From: Taenia hydatigena
Lineage: Eukaryota; Platyhelminthes; Cestoda; Cyclophyllidea; Taeniidae
Length of the DNA stretch: 64,000 bases
Reading direction: 5' to 3'
NCBI GenBank assembly: GCA_036345935.2
Contig: JADWOT020000003.1
Coordinates: 13,617,901-13,681,900, forward strand
Shown here: positions 38,901 through 52,585 of the stretch, in pieces
Position numbering within the stretch: the stretch's first letter is position 1
Layout: every line of letters starts with the position of its first letter
Translations under genes and position numbers: made by a program
The notes under the pieces: model-generated
Database searches by the model: none
What the model was told of the DNA's origin: nothing
What the model saw: only the letters and a program-made list of their open reading frames with translations

Positions 38901-39049
38901 GCCGCAGTCATGTGCTGGCAAAGGCGCAACAGCGGTGGTGGCAGACGAGTGAACTCCAGCTTGTGCATGTCTGTAAGTGGCAGTGGATGATCCGCATGCT
39001 AGACATGACCTCGTCAAATGTGGTGCACAGCTAGCAGCGATAACAACCG
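35996..39049. other. Spacer between the near-identical inverted repeats; no supported gene
   Basis: This is about 3.05 kb of single-copy sequence as far as I can see. The frames present (for example 36689-36988 and 38149-38409 minus) lack motifs and splice support. There are no transposase motifs (DDE or similar) that I can recognise. Confidence 0.4.
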
Positions 39050-39770
39050 AGTGGCAAGATCAGCCATTTGACATGCTAATTCCATTGTATACGGAGCGTT
39101 CCCCTCTTTGTTTATTTTAGGTAAAAGTGGCAGGAATGGCGAGATGTGTAATAATTTCGTACAGCTTAAGGCTGCAGCTGCCACTGTCAATCAAAGCCAG
39201 ATCCAATCAGTTACCGATCGACGTGCCTTTGAGTGAATTTCGTCTTGTCTTCTGCAGTCGAGGAGACGGTGTCATTTGTTCGCACAATTCACAAACCCTC
39301 ATATGCGACAGCTGTATACAAGATGCAATCCAAGTGCAATGCAGACGTCGAGGTGGCAAGGCTTCACTGATCCTTCTTTGGCAGTAAGATTTTGCCAATG
39401 CAGACATCTGCAGAGAGGTGACCTTCCCTCTGTGCCACACATTGGGTTCAGTGATGCAACAGAACAGATGGGCAAATTGGTCCCTTCCCATTGGTCTCAC
39501 TCATCACTGGAAGCAACGCAGCGCCGGACGCCTCTCCTGGTGATGACGATGAAGTGCGATAAATTGAAATCGTATGCGCGAGTTAGTGCACTGTAACTTA
39601 TCGATTTGCTAACCCGATAACCAATGCGTAACATCTGTGCAACAGATCGATTGATTAACTATGGTGAGTGAGTCAGCAATGAGGTGTGCGTTGAGTGCAT
39701 GAGCCAGCAGTTATGTTGACTGCCTTTCCAATCACCCACTCTGTGACTTGTACACGTCCATTTAGGGTGA
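39050..39770 (-). repeat. Inverted repeat arm, right
   Basis: This is the partner of 35275-35995. Identity to the left arm starts sharply at 39050 and fades beyond about 39700. There the sequences differ by substitutions and by an extra stretch of about 26 nt in this arm (near 39785-39812). Confidence 0.9.
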
Positions 39771-39833
39771 CTGGATCACATCTGACTTGGAGTTATTTGT
39801 AAGACTTTTCAAGCACATCTAACGCGATCTCAC

Positions 39834-40029
39834 CTTTCATTTGATGTGGAGAGACACTAGCGTGTAGAGCACAATTCTTGGATTTTTGGTGTTCAAGGAC
39901 CATCATTTTAATCATATCTTCCCTGCACCTCTGATGATGCTTCGTAATGTCACGTTTGTTATCCTCCTTCAGCGTAAACATCGCCAGTAATATTGGCAGT
40001 ATCCCTGCAGCATCATTCACTACTTTCCT
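39834..40029 (-). CDS. Exon family E, copy 2 (best-preserved)
   Basis: A strong acceptor (ccatttattctgcag) and a strong donor (aaag/gtgaga) bound a 196-nt frame. It begins RKVVNDAAGILPILLAMF, then KEDNKRDITKHHQRCRED, then MIKMMVLEHQKSKN, and ends HASVSPHQMK. A hydrophobic segment is followed by a strongly charged helix. Related frames occur at 35048-35237, about 42085-42218 and about 45640-45762. I do not recognise the family. The presence of four copies, coding-frame conservation and intact splice sites suggest a small local gene family or repeated exon. Confidence 0.5.
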
Positions 40030-42084
40030 CTGCAGAATAAATGGTAGAGCAGCATTAGTGAACTGGCAAAAGTGGTGATGAAAGGTGGGCGACTTAACTC
40101 CGTAAGTGAAACGTCCAATCGTTGTGCCATATGGTGTTACCAGTTCCTCTTCTGGGAGCAGAACAACATAGCAAATTGTCGTGATAATTCTATCCGTGGC
40201 TACTTCCTACATTTATTCGGAACTCAGTTCCTTGAAATAATTAGGATGACTAGGCGAGAACATTCTTCACGGACAACTTGCAGAGCACAGAGGTGAGGGG
40301 CCCTTTCGTTCTTTCAAGCACCACTCCAAGTGCTCCCTTCATGGGTGGTTTCTGTGTATGGCATCATCGTACTCGGCTGGTGGAGTACAACTAAACGAAT
40401 GCATTTTGTTCTGATTAAGGATGTTTATTTGTGCGCAGAATTGTGCGTTGCCAATGAGGTAGTTTGTTGGTGAGAGAACATTGATTACTCGAATAATACA
40501 ACTCGTTGTGTATTCCAGGTGTAGGGATCAGCCTTTTTCAATCTCCCTCTCGGTAGGCTACTCTGGCTGTGTTTGTTATGGTAGTTCGTCTGCCAAATAT
40601 GTGACAGTAGTGAGTATTTCCAAGCGATGTTAAAAGTTTGTCTCTTGTCTTCTCTTAGACGTACTATGCACTTGAAGGCATTTCTGCTAGCTAATGTTGT
40701 GTTGAGTAAAATGCAATTAAAAGGCACTCTCAGTTTACTTCCCATGAGGATCTTGAACGATGCGAAAGCCATTGATAGTTTGGCTGTGTCCCTGTTGAGA
40801 ATTTAAATTCGTTTATCGGTCGGCATGCACATGAAAACCTTCGGCATCCCATTCAATTTGAGATTCATTTTTTCAACCTGTCCATTATCTTACGCATGCC
40901 TAAGCTTTGTGCGAGACTCAAAAATTTCGAAGAACTTGTGTTGCTCTGTAAAGAATCCGCTTTGGGAAACAGGGCTATGCACCGTTTCAGACACATCATG
41001 CTGATTACTCTAGCAAATATAGAAAGCTAACAAAAATCTTTCAGCGTCTTGTGTCTTCATGATCCCGCTCAAGCTACAATCGTAAGTCAGTCTACCGAAA
41101 CTCACGCCTGTCGATTTCCTCTTTTGGTGATTGTTCGAGCACACATGAGGTCAATAACTACTCCTCTCCAGGCATAAGTTTTGGAGAGCAATGCGGTCAA
41201 TGTGAGTTAGGGTGAACGAAGGCCACCAGTGCATTTAGCTCAAACCGCCTGACACACTCTTTCTTTCTACCTAGCCTAGTTGTCCATGTAACTCTAAGAC
41301 GATTGTTTCTATTGATTTGACCAGCACCTTCTTGATAACATGACACCTCGTCCTCCATGTAGAGTTTCAGCCATTCCTGCCACATGCTTTAGGCCTCTTT
41401 GCACGACGGGTAATCTCTTCCGCTGAGAGTTCATAAGAGGCTTGTCAAAATCGGTATTCTAAACAGATCTCCAATGATCTTTAGAGGTATTACTTAAGAC
41501 CTGTTCCATACCACATAACTATCTGCTTCCAACTCGATTGTTTTGCAAGACGGATACTTGCCAACACCGCTACCAGTCCCCCTCAAGACAGTAGGACTCC
41601 CGTGCCTCCTTTTGTCTTCATTTATAAAACGGACAAGCACTTTACATCAAAATTTGCAGTTATCTCTTCCCTCTCCGATTTCAGATTCAAAAATGAATAA
41701 GATTGGTTGGAGCATTGGCAGAAGACTGCTTTTGTGTGGTGTATAGGGACGCGAAGCAATCGTTGAAAACAGAGTTGGGAAAGTGGTTGAAGTTACGTGA
41801 AGCTGAGATTTTCGAAGACGCATGTTTAGAATATCTTAAAGACAAATATTACTGTCTGGTTGTATTAATTCATGCCTAGAGCCTCAAGTTCGTCCTCTGA
41901 GTAGCTTCCGGCCAAGTACTATTCAAAGACTCTGCTTGTATTAGATAACTACAATGCTCTCGTAGTGGCAAACTAGCCACTGGACAAAGTGGAGATAGAA
42001 CAAGGTCATAATTGCGAGTATGTTTGGCAGACCGAGGCGGAAAGCCAGCCAGAAGACTGAGTTCAAAGTAAATGTTGTCCCTTT
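40030..42084. other. No confidently supported gene
   Basis: The frame at 41197-41385 minus (with LYMEDEVSCYQEGAGQINRN) has protein-like composition but no clear acceptor. It might belong with the family E exons on the same strand. Other frames show nothing recognisable. Confidence 0.35.
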
Positions 42085-42218
42085 ATCACAGCCACCTTCA
42101 TTCCTACCTTCCTTCCTCCTCTGATGATGCTCCTCTATGTTATGATTATCATCTTCTCTCCACACTGCCAGCAAAATCAGGGCATTGAACGCCCACATAC
42201 GGCAGTTTACAAGCTTTC
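42085..42218 (-). CDS. Exon family E, copy 3
   Basis: After an acceptor (gttatgcaag), the frame reads KLVNCRMWAFNALILLAVWR and then EDDNHNIEEHHQRRKEG. This aligns with LPILLAMF..KEDNKRDITKHHQRCRED of copy 2. Downstream the frame stays open to 41941 but no longer resembles copy 2, and the conserved donor is not seen. It may be decayed or use another border. Confidence 0.4.
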
Positions 42219-45200
42219 CTTGCATAACATTATAGCAAGGCAATAAAAGCGAATTGACAGAAGCGAATGTGGCAAGCAATCAGCACTTTACATTTGGGGA
42301 TCAAAACAACTCCAATGTGTGCTAAGTTTAGCCACTAGTGTGTGTTTGTCTGGGAGGGGATCTCCATAACAGATTGCCTTGTTGACTGTTTCTGTGCTTT
42401 GTTTCTTTTTTATTAGAAGGAAAAAAGAACATCATAGGAATCTCCTTTGGTTTAGCGAGAGATTCGCCAATCGAAATGGATCTTTATTTCATGTATATTA
42501 CGAGTGAGATAGAGTATTTCGGTACCCCCATTCACATAGATTTGTCTGCCTTCAAAACCAAATGCGCGTTTTCATCCAAACGGACTGACTGATTCGCAAG
42601 AGCTAATAAAATGAATCAGGATGCAATAAATTTTACTCCCATCGACCTAATTCCACATGTATCATCGTAAGGCTCTATCTGTGTGTGTGTGTGTGGAATG
42701 ATTTTAATGTTCTCTCTGAGCAAAACTGGTCGTTTGATTAAGGGGAGAAGGAGAAGCGACTAGGTGGAGAAGAGAGAAGGAGAGTGTGGTGGGGGTGTAG
42801 GGGCTAAGAACTTTGTCTTTTTGGGGATCGCGAATTGTCGTTTGATATACTGGGTTGTCGGATTAGTGGCAACATTTCAAATGAAACCGCCTTAGTGGTT
42901 ACCTTTTTGGCAAAATAATGGAAATGCATAAAAGTGTCTCGTAATACGTTTTGCAGTACCACCCTTCAATCTACCACTCTTAAGAGCATGGAGGTAGAAA
43001 GCGCTTTTGACTAGATTTTTCATGGCAATTCTTCTTGATTACCACAGAGCGGAGAATGATGGTGCCAAAAGATTGAATGGTTGCTCTTGGTAATTCACGA
43101 GGACGATGGGAACGGTAAGGAAATTCCCAATGGAAGGGAATACAGGTAGTATTTCGGTGCATGTGTGCAATTACTTTTTCGGTGATTTCTCAATTGCATT
43201 TAAGAATACACATGCACTCCCTTATACTCATTCTCGTCAACCTCAAAGTTACTTCTGCTTTGAAGTTTGATTTCGAGGGCTCTTTTATGTGTGTTTTGCG
43301 CATTTTGCTGTGCTACCAGTGTGATTTACTTGAGTGTGCACTAGCATATTTGTGGTCGGCAATTATTTAAGCTCTGTTTTACTAAGATCTGTCATTCCCT
43401 TCTCCTTTTCCAAGTATACAAGGAGGTTAAACCCTAAAATGAGGCAATTATGGAGTGACGGAAATTAAAATAGCTTTCGATAGCTTTTACCACGCTGGAG
43501 TTTTGCATGTTTCAGTAAAAACAGCGCGTACTCATTCCACTTCAAAGCCTAAAACTGGTAGCTGAATGGTAAAATAGATTGTAAAATGGACACTCGTATA
43601 ATGGAGTTACGTCAAGTTCGAATACGACACTCAACGCGCAAACGAACAATCTGTGAAAGAGTGCATAAAGCACTCATTAAGTGGGCTATTAAGTTTCTGG
43701 ACATTTCTGCTCCCGTATTGGTGCCATGGACATAGGTTCATCAGCCGCAGCTCCCTAAGTGCTTTTGTCTTTTAAAAGGGACACCTGAAGATGGGTCGCG
43801 TAATGGCCTCAAGAATTGCTCAAAGCGCTATTCAAGGTCCATGAAGGTTGTAAAGCTGCTCAACTCTTCCCAAAATTGGAGAAAACATGGCTAGAAAGAA
43901 CCAATAATTCTATCCTTTACAATTCCCCTTCCCAGAAAAACAAGAAATGGAATGCGCAATGGACGAATTGAAGCCCACTGTTTACTTCTCACCAACTCGA
44001 TTTCTGCTAGCTCACTGTAATCGCTCTACCAATTATTGTGAAGGAAAATGTCGTGCGGTCATTTATGCTCCAATGATACTGCTAATACCATTGGTGACAT
44101 CAAAACGATAAGGAGGACAAGCCTCATCAGAGGAACAGAAGGATGGAAATAAGATGAAACTGGGAAGTAAGTGCTGATGTAAACGAGGATGATTAAGTCA
44201 GGACAAAAGTTTTTCCACCCCAACGGCCTAGCTTGTTGGCATACGCCATCCGCCAACCTCACTCGTTTCCGCGAGTCACCTCGCCCTGCTGCCCACCTAT
44301 TGGTGCCACTAATTTGTCTCACAAACAGCACCGCATGTATCCAACACAAATAATCTGGCATGTGAAGGCTATTATGAATTGATCTGTAGGATTCGATACA
44401 GTGAGAAGTTCTTATACTCGAGTAGCATTGCTACGCAGGAACACCAATTTGTATTTTAAAAGGGATTTATAGCCTACATCATTCCCATTCCCTTGCAAAA
44501 TTGACCTACCACTAACACTAAAAGTAACGGTGTAACTAACGCACAGTGCTCAACAGCATGTCGTGTCTGCATCCTCCTTCCATCTACCCTTGTTTCTGTC
44601 GGGGTTGGCAGCGCTGTTGGCATCATGCACGTGCACACGGAGAGGCATAACGAGAATGTTTTCGCATTCTATCTCCACTCACTCACTCACTCACTCCAAG
44701 CGATCGTACTCGATTCAACATTGGCCTATCCATTTAAAAACCAGTTTATCTAAAGCGTTAGCTGACGCTCTAGTGTGCTTGGCAGAAGCTGGCGTTCACG
44801 GTCTTGCCTTATTGTCGTATATTGATAAGCGAAAATGCTGATCAAAGCAGTGTGATATGGCTTGAGTAAAGGGTGGGGCCAAAGTATGTGCCACACTGGT
44901 GGCGTGAACCGAACTACATGCCACTCGTGGGAGGATTGTAATGCGATGGACTGCAAACATTCACGCAAAATACGCCACTCGAAGGTCACTGTGGTTGATC
45001 GAAAGAGTGGTGCACTCCTTCTCTGCCATGAAATGCGTCAAGTAGTGAATGTTATTACACATGCGCTATACCACTGGTAGCTAGTCGTCACTCCACCCAA
45101 TTGTTCTTCATTTCTTGTGGTAGTCCGTGTATCAGTTTTGTGGTGCCAACATGGGTTTCCACCCATCATATCATCAACAAGATGTCAATCAATTTATGCC

Positions 45201-45639
45201 CAATAATTTATTTGTTTTCATTTTTCACGCCTACAATTCTCAACCATCCTCTGGTTAAAAAGAATCTCGAGGAGACGCGCTTTCCTAATCCGCATAGATC
45301 TTACTCTCTACTCATAACTCAGTGTCACTGACAACGGAAGGGATTTTCATTGATCAAAATGTCTCTGAGGCTCATTTTATTTGCAGGGTGCGACTTGAAC
45401 GCAGATGACCCTTTGATACATTGAGTAGAGGCTTACGGAAAACTTTATCTTTCTGCCTCCTGTGGCCACTTTTGATCTCAAGAGTGAACTGGCATTGTAT
45501 TTGCAAAGCCTGTCGAGTAAGGAGAGAGACGGGGATGACTTGTGAAAACTAGTAGGCCTGGCGGATCCAGGGAGGGGATGCAGTGAGCTGAGTGGTCAAA
45601 GTCAACGAGATTACCATTTCGGCTCAGTAATCCACGTTC
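42219..45639. other. No supported gene; microsatellite pieces
   Basis: A (GT)n tract lies near 42681-42694 and a (CACT)n tract near 44680-44698. The frames at 44563-44841 and 44862-45080 plus look protein-like in part but have no identified family or splice borders. Confidence 0.35.
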
Positions 45640-45762
45640 TCATCTGCATCAACATCTCTTTTACCATCCCCATGCCACCCTCCCTGTGTCTCTGATAATG
45701 CTTCCTCAAGTTATGCTTCTCATCGCCCCTCGACATTGCCATCGCCGGTAGCATTGAAAACA
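45640..45762 (-). CDS. Exon family E, copy 4 (fragment)
   Basis: The minus frame reads FSMLPAMAMSRGDEKHNLRK and then HYQRHREGG, matching LPILLAMF..KEDNKRDITKHHQRCRED of copy 2 in spacing and charge pattern. It stays open past the conserved part to a TGG-TAA ending. No clear acceptor was found, so this may be a relic. Confidence 0.35.
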
Positions 45763-48289
45763 CTTTTCAAATAAATGACCTGTTTTGACTGACCGGATTG
45801 ATTAGCACAAAAGGCTTGCTAACAAACAAACACTCACTTTATGGTAATTCTAAAATCTGACGCCACTTTTGTTTATCTAGCAGTCGGATCTTATCTCTCT
45901 AGCATTTGCACAGGCAATATTAAAATAATGTCTTTACCCGAAGTCCAGCGACTAGGAGCTCATACCTCCTTCTAAGTATTATGCTGTGATTCGTAAAATC
46001 ATCAACACTAGGCTTATACTTGTTATGATTAGCGGAGTTGCATGTTCAAACACCACAGAAAAGTACAATAAGAGTCAGAAATAAATGCACAAGAACAAGT
46101 GAGGTCCCTTAGAGGAATCTCCAACTCCCATTGTCTAGTAACTCCTTTTGTAGTATTTCCCACTGTCATTCCTCCTTAGAAAGTTTAGAGTTGTGGCAGA
46201 ACGAAATAATGGAGTCTTTATGCAGATTTTCCTCTGTTCTCGTGGAGCGGGGAATATGGTGACGAGAGAGGGTGCAGTGTTTGCCTTTCGCCATTTAGCC
46301 AAGATGGTGAGAAGTGTGAGGAAAATTGCAATGGAAATAATTACAGACAGCATTCAGGTGTGTATGTGTGTGTGTGTAAATATCTTTGTGGTGACAGCCC
46401 GTTGATCTTATATACCTACCTTAGTCAACCTTGAGACTATCGCCCAATTGAGGGTGTGAGCTCAAGTTTGTGTTTGCATAGGCTGTGAGCTGAGCGCTGT
46501 GCTGTCAGTGTGATGTGCGTGGCTATGCGCCAATGTGATTATGTCACAAAGCAATTTGAGCTAATTTTGTCAAACTTTCTACCTATGCGGGTAAGATGGG
46601 ATATGATGAGGAGAAGACTAAGCACTAAAAATGGAGTGGAACAAATAGGGATAGAAATGTCTTGTGGCAGCTTATTTCATTCTATTTTTGACGAATGCCG
46701 GTGGAATTGCAACGTATTTTTGCCAGCCTGAGACACGTTGGAGTTTAATACGGTTTCATAAAATGCGATGTAGACTAAAACTAGCGCTTTTTTGAGACAC
46801 TAATCTCTATGGGCTTTATGTTAGCACTGTAGGTTTAAAAGGCCTTCCACTTACCGCATTCCTTCAAATTACTAGCAAATTTTTTAGACTTTATGAAGTT
46901 ATAATCTTATTAACGGTAAAACGAAAATTTAAGGCAAAAATAATAAAACTGGCTCTTTGCCAGCGTATATCCATGTGTCAGGAAAGAGGAGTATGCGATG
47001 CTTCATGGTACCAGCTTGAAGACTACCGGGTTCAAACATACCTGTGTACCAACGCTCTAGATTTATTGCCGCATAGCGACTCGGGACAATGCTCTACAAC
47101 GGACACATCACTGGTGTCATTTACATGTCCTTGTAAAAGTGATCGTGACTCTGCCTGGCAAAAACGAACTGCAAATTGGTGTGGTGAGATGTGCACTTTG
47201 CAAAACCAGTTGTGCCTGCATTCCGTTTGTCTTGTGATCTCCTTGCTGCTCTCTTATCACCGTTAGGATATGCGTTGGAGTCGGCAGCTTAGATAGCAGA
47301 AAGTGCAAGTAATGCTGGGAAGTGTAAGAAATGTATTAATTTATTCTACAACCCACCTACGAACTTCACGACCATTGTACAAGCAAAATGGCTGTGGCCA
47401 AGAAATAACCTACTAGTACGACTGTACAGTCTCAGATGTTTTACAACCCATTCAACCGCACACCGGTTGCCTTTGAAGCAGTAGCAAAAGTTGTTACATG
47501 CTTAGCAGTAAGCAGAAGTTCACGGTTTCGCTCCCTTGTCGCCTACTAATCCTCGAGGTATCAATGACAAGCAAAGTGACGTGGTTTATCAAAGGGTTGA
47601 GATCTGGAAAATGTATGCTAGATGTGCCGTTAATAGAATCGCATATCACTCTTGTGAGGCATATGTCTGAGGTAGTCTGATTAACTCGAATTCCCCATTC
47701 ATAAATACAATCTTCTCAATACCATAAGGCTAATTTTTCATGTTTGTGCTAGTTTTATAAAATTGTTTTGTAGCATGTGAAAATAAGCAGGAATTATAAG
47801 GGGATCACTGGCACGTTAAGCAACGCTTTTAGGCTTTTTTAAACCCCAAGTCAATTTCACGCCTTTACCTTTCATGAAATCGGATCCGTTGGCCGCTGTC
47901 TCGCTTTACTCCGATGTTTTCTTCTCAAGGCCTTGGTCGTGATAATGTTAAGATAAACTCTTCGTGATATGTCTGCAGTTATCATGAGGTTCTCATATAG
48001 TCAGGTGAGTACAAGTACTCTTGCATCTACTTCTTCGATTTCGTGTGAGGTAAAAAAAACCAAAAATAGAGTCTTCTTTTGTTACACCCAAAGCTCTTGA
48101 CAGATAAGTAATGGATTAGCAGAAACCGCTGCCATTGAGAGGCTCAGATATGCCGGACCTCAAACTGATTGCGTTGAGGATACGATCTTGAGTCACTAGT
48201 CACTTCTCTTGGCTATCCTATTGCCACTTGCCTCGAATAGACTTATTTGAAAAACATCTTACAATTGTTCATTAGGCCTCAGTATTTGC
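45763..48289. other. No supported gene
   Basis: A candidate at 46190-46304 plus (acceptor ttgtggcag, donor agatg/gtgaga) and a cysteine-rich frame at 46973-47266 plus were noted, but neither has a recognised family. A short (TG)n tract lies near 46361-46376. Confidence 0.3.
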
Positions 48290-51053
48290 TATACACTTGT
48301 TTGATTGGCAGATCGGAAAACTGCACCTGATATTGCATTCAGCGAAAAATTGCCTCAAAACCCCTCAATGCTAAATCAGAAAACAGTAAAGGCTTTGTAT
48401 CACGCATCCTCCTTAACACCTTTATGTCCTCTACCTTATTCTTTATTGCTAGGATGAATCAATCTTCTCTATTCCTGGCATCATGGAAAGATTCTTCTCA
48501 GGAGTAACCATCCAAACTTTACGTGTTCTTTATCTCTCAGTCCTCCACAAGTCGTGGGAGGGATATCCTACTATAATTTATTTAAGCCGGAAAATTAAGC
48601 TAGGTCAAGAATATTGTCACAAACAGAATTCGATGGTACATCTACCAAAATATTGCAAAATATCATCAAGGCCAATCAACTTTTTTACTTTTACTTTCGC
48701 CTCCTATTTCCGGGCTTTAGTAATTTAGATATCTGATGTAGGGTAGAGGTGACATGTCAAGTCCACAATAGCAAACATGCCCATCCCCACAAATCCATCT
48801 TTTTCCGAGGCGCGATCGGATCCTTCGGTAAGGTGACATAAATCCGACGTGCCAATTTGTACTTTTCATTGTTATTTCAATTCAATTTTTCACTGTTGTA
48901 TATGAACAAATCTAGGTATTTAGAAGAACTCCAAGGGTTATTAAAGCTATTATGGAATTATTTTAGGTAATATTTTGCCTAAATTTACTCACTGTTGGTG
49001 AATAAAGTAGGCAAAATGATTTTATTTGTTTGCACCAATCCAATTTATTTTATGGGGAATTCGAGAGTTGATTGGCTTACCAAGTCATCCAATTACATAG
49101 TGCGTAAGAATTTCGTACACGAATACCATAGTGTTGCCTGATTTTGACACCACCAACATGCTGATTTGCTTAGTGGCACGTCTCTATGCGCTGATGTGAA
49201 TGTGTTAGCAGTGAAGGTTCGATGCATCCGTGCGTGCGTGCGCGGTTGGTAGCCGCAAGGTGAAGAAGACCGCTGAGAATGGGTAATCTCAGCCTTGAAT
49301 CTGAATGACAATGACTGAGCTTTGCCTAACAGTGAATATAAGTGCAATCAAAGGACTCCTATACGTGATTATATCCAATTGGAAGAAAGAGGATGCGGGT
49401 CGAGTAAACATTTTACGAGACCACGGGCATCTTCAGGGGATGATAGTCTTGCAACAACTCGGAGAGGTCCGACAAATTAATGTCATCTCCATCAATTAAG
49501 CATAATCACTTGGCGAGATCGTGAATAACCAAGATATATTAAATGGGAAATGGAAAAGGAGACAAAGAGTCGCTGGCAGCACTGCCGGGATTAAATTCTT
49601 CAATTCGCTAGACATTCCAATGGATAAAATTGGAATGTGGAGAATTACTTAAAAAGGACAATTGTGAAGACATGGAATATTAAAGCATATGAGCAATTAA
49701 CTTGCAGAGCCATTTACCTCCTCACTTCACGCAATTAGAATTCACACGTACATATATATACACTTATGCAGACCCTTAAGCAGACCTAGGAACTGGATGA
49801 AGGGGTTTGACTCAGTTCCGTAAGAATAGGGTTCCGGTCCCGTTTACTTACCCGACATCGATATGCAGGGCTCGGTACAATGACCCCATAAAAACGTTTG
49901 TTTTAGGTAGTGCACGACTCCTATCACTTCCGCTGTTAGCAGGTTTCGTGGTGAACACGGGATTGGGATATTTGCCGAGGGCTGATGCTATTTTCAGACA
50001 TTTTGTCATATGTGGTCCTCAGTCCTTCACCCTCAGTCAAGGGATTTTATGGTGAACTGGTAAACTTTGCAACGCAGGGTTAGAAATCAGGGTAGGTGTC
50101 CTTTACCGTTTGATTTGCTTTTCGCTGTCACCGATTCGGCGCTTGTAGGCTTTTTAGAAGGATAAAGAAGACAACACCCAGGCTGGATATGTGTCTTTGT
50201 GTTCAGAAAATGATAAGAGTGTTAGCACGGCCTTAGAACCAGCTTACCCTTCAAAGGCATAATAACCACAACACAAATTGACGAGGGCTAAAAGCGATAT
50301 ACTTATCACAAACCAAATAATCTGCCCAATGTTTCACATTCGGGCACTGGGATTTTTATTCTAAATACACTTGGAAAGACTTTATAAGACAAAGAGACAT
50401 ACTTGTGAAATTCCAAATCAGGCAAAAGTGTGTTTTAGTAATTTACATGAATCGAATTATGGCATGCTACACTCACAGTTAGTATGGAAGTTGCGGATAA
50501 AATTTTGCATGGCAGAGCAATTGATAATAAAAGCCAATTCAAAACATGTTTAATTGTTTTATTATCTGATTGTTGACGCAGCTATGGTCATATCCGGGAC
50601 AAATGAATGGCGCAACGATTACTTCTGAAGGATAAATGTTATGTCGGTGTTCGGCATGTGCTACAAATATCTTTAAAATGCCTGGTAAAAGCCTTGGCAA
50701 TGATGGCGCCTGTTTCTGTTACCTTGCGTTCATCGTTTAAGCAACCGACACCCATTTGTTCCGTACATAAAAACCAAATTATATTTAAGATAATCAACTA
50801 GTTAAATATCGTTATTTCACCCATTCCAACGATTGCAATATTCAGTCTCACATTATGACTCTCACCAATTTTCCATTTTTGAATGTTTGCATAAGTGTGT
50901 AGGATCTTGCCAAAGTCCACCAACCACGAAGGTTTCGATTTACCTAGTGCCTACTTTTGCTCGCCATTCTTATCCACCCCACCAATTGAACACTTTAAAT
51001 CACGTCTCATTCCAATACTCGGATCAATTTCACACGGCTTGTTCATGCAGATC

Positions 51054-51088
51054 ACTGTTAGGTCCCTTACGTAAGGGGACCTAACAGT
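51054..51088. repeat. Near-perfect 35-nt palindrome
   Basis: The 13-nt arms actgttaggtccc and gggacctaacagt flank ttacgtaa plus one extra g. Its sharpness stands out from its surroundings. It lies in the intron-like part of the duplicated arm, with no counterpart noticed in arm 1. Confidence 0.8.
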
Positions 51089-52553
51089 GTACCTCTCCAA
51101 TGGTCGATAGCTGCAAATGAGCATGCTTAGTGGACAAATTTTGAGAATCGGTATGCCTAGCGAATGAAGAAATGCGCAGTCGAATCATCTATGACCTGTG
51201 AATATGAGCGCATAATGATACTATTTCAGAATAGGTACTGTCGAGGGTTCCTCCTCTCTCTTCTGGTCACCCTTGTTGGTAGAAGTCTGAGCATGTTTTG
51301 ACATCTTTATTATGGAGGGTGAAAATTATACAGCTAGGCAAGATATGGGATTTTAGGCCGGGAAACAGTCACGTTCTTGCGAGTCTCCACGCCGCTCCGC
51401 CACGAGGTTCAAATGGTTTTCTCTCACCTCTCGCCTACAAAGCACATCTGAAGAATATAAGTATTACAGGTACAACATAAGTTTTGGAATAATATGAATT
51501 TCGTGCAACAAACGTCCCAAAACATTTCATAATAGCAACCAATATTTATAGTTTCCTTACACGTAATTAGAAATGCAAATATGACGTATTTTTTCACTTA
51601 ATTAAATTTTATGTCATTATTATTGGGCTAAACATTGCGAAGTATCTTCCCTTTTTGTCTTTTCATTTTCATTAACAGTAGCAATGTGACTTTTCTGGAT
51701 CATCGCGCTTGCGTTTGCGATTAACTAACCCATCGGCTCACTTCGTGCTGCAATGGCTTCCCTTAGCAGTAGTTCATTTGTATCGCTACCAGACAAGAGA
51801 GATCAAGTTTACAAAAACTGGTTTTTTGAGACTCTGAATGCTGGTGAAGGCAGATTGCTTATATTTGTACACGTTCCCGCGAGTTGACTCAGAGTTTATG
51901 AGTGAATATGCGATGCAAAATTATAAGCGTTTGAGCTCGAATGTGAGCTAGAATGTAAGTCTTTTCACAATTTTGTTGATGTTCTTTTTATGTTTCGTAT
52001 TCCATTCATACGTTTTGATGACCTGATATCTTCGTTATTCACAGTTGTGGTGATTGCCAATAGGGTTGGATTCAGACAATTGTAACCAGTCCATTGGGTG
52101 GCTTCAAACTGCTCCAGGGTCAATATGCATGTTAGTAAGGGTTGATGTCTGCGTCTTTCCCCTGGTGGTCGCTCACTTGATGCTGCCTTCTCTTCGGAGA
52201 TCCCCGAGTGTCTACGTTTCGCAACCAGATGGTTCGAGGCTTGCTACTGAAGTCACGTTCTCAATCAATAGCATTCATCGTTGAGATTCGGCCATTTTTG
52301 CGCCAGAACACATGTGCGGAGTCTCTGTTAAGGCGGCTGAAAATGCTTTTTCGATTCACAAATTCGCTGTGGAATTAGCTCAACTGGATTATGGGATTAC
52401 TGTTCCACCTGTGTGAGTGCTTTTTATTTTCATGATGTTGATCTTTTGGCTAAAGCTGTACTGTTAAGAACTGACTCCTACGTTCCTCACCATAAACGTT
52501 TGTCACGTTGCACATGCATGTGGCATGTATTCATTGGCAGGAATAGTTGTGGT

Positions 52554-52558
<5 letters not shown>

Positions 52559-52585
<27 letters not shown>

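Noticed and set aside
46190..46304. Possible exon with acceptor ttgtggcag and donor agatg/gtgaga
   Set aside because: The splice signals are reasonable, but there is no family similarity and no duplicate or companion exon.
46973..47266. Cysteine-rich 97-codon plus ORF
   Set aside because: It starts and ends without splice support, has no recognised domain, and is within the length expected by chance.
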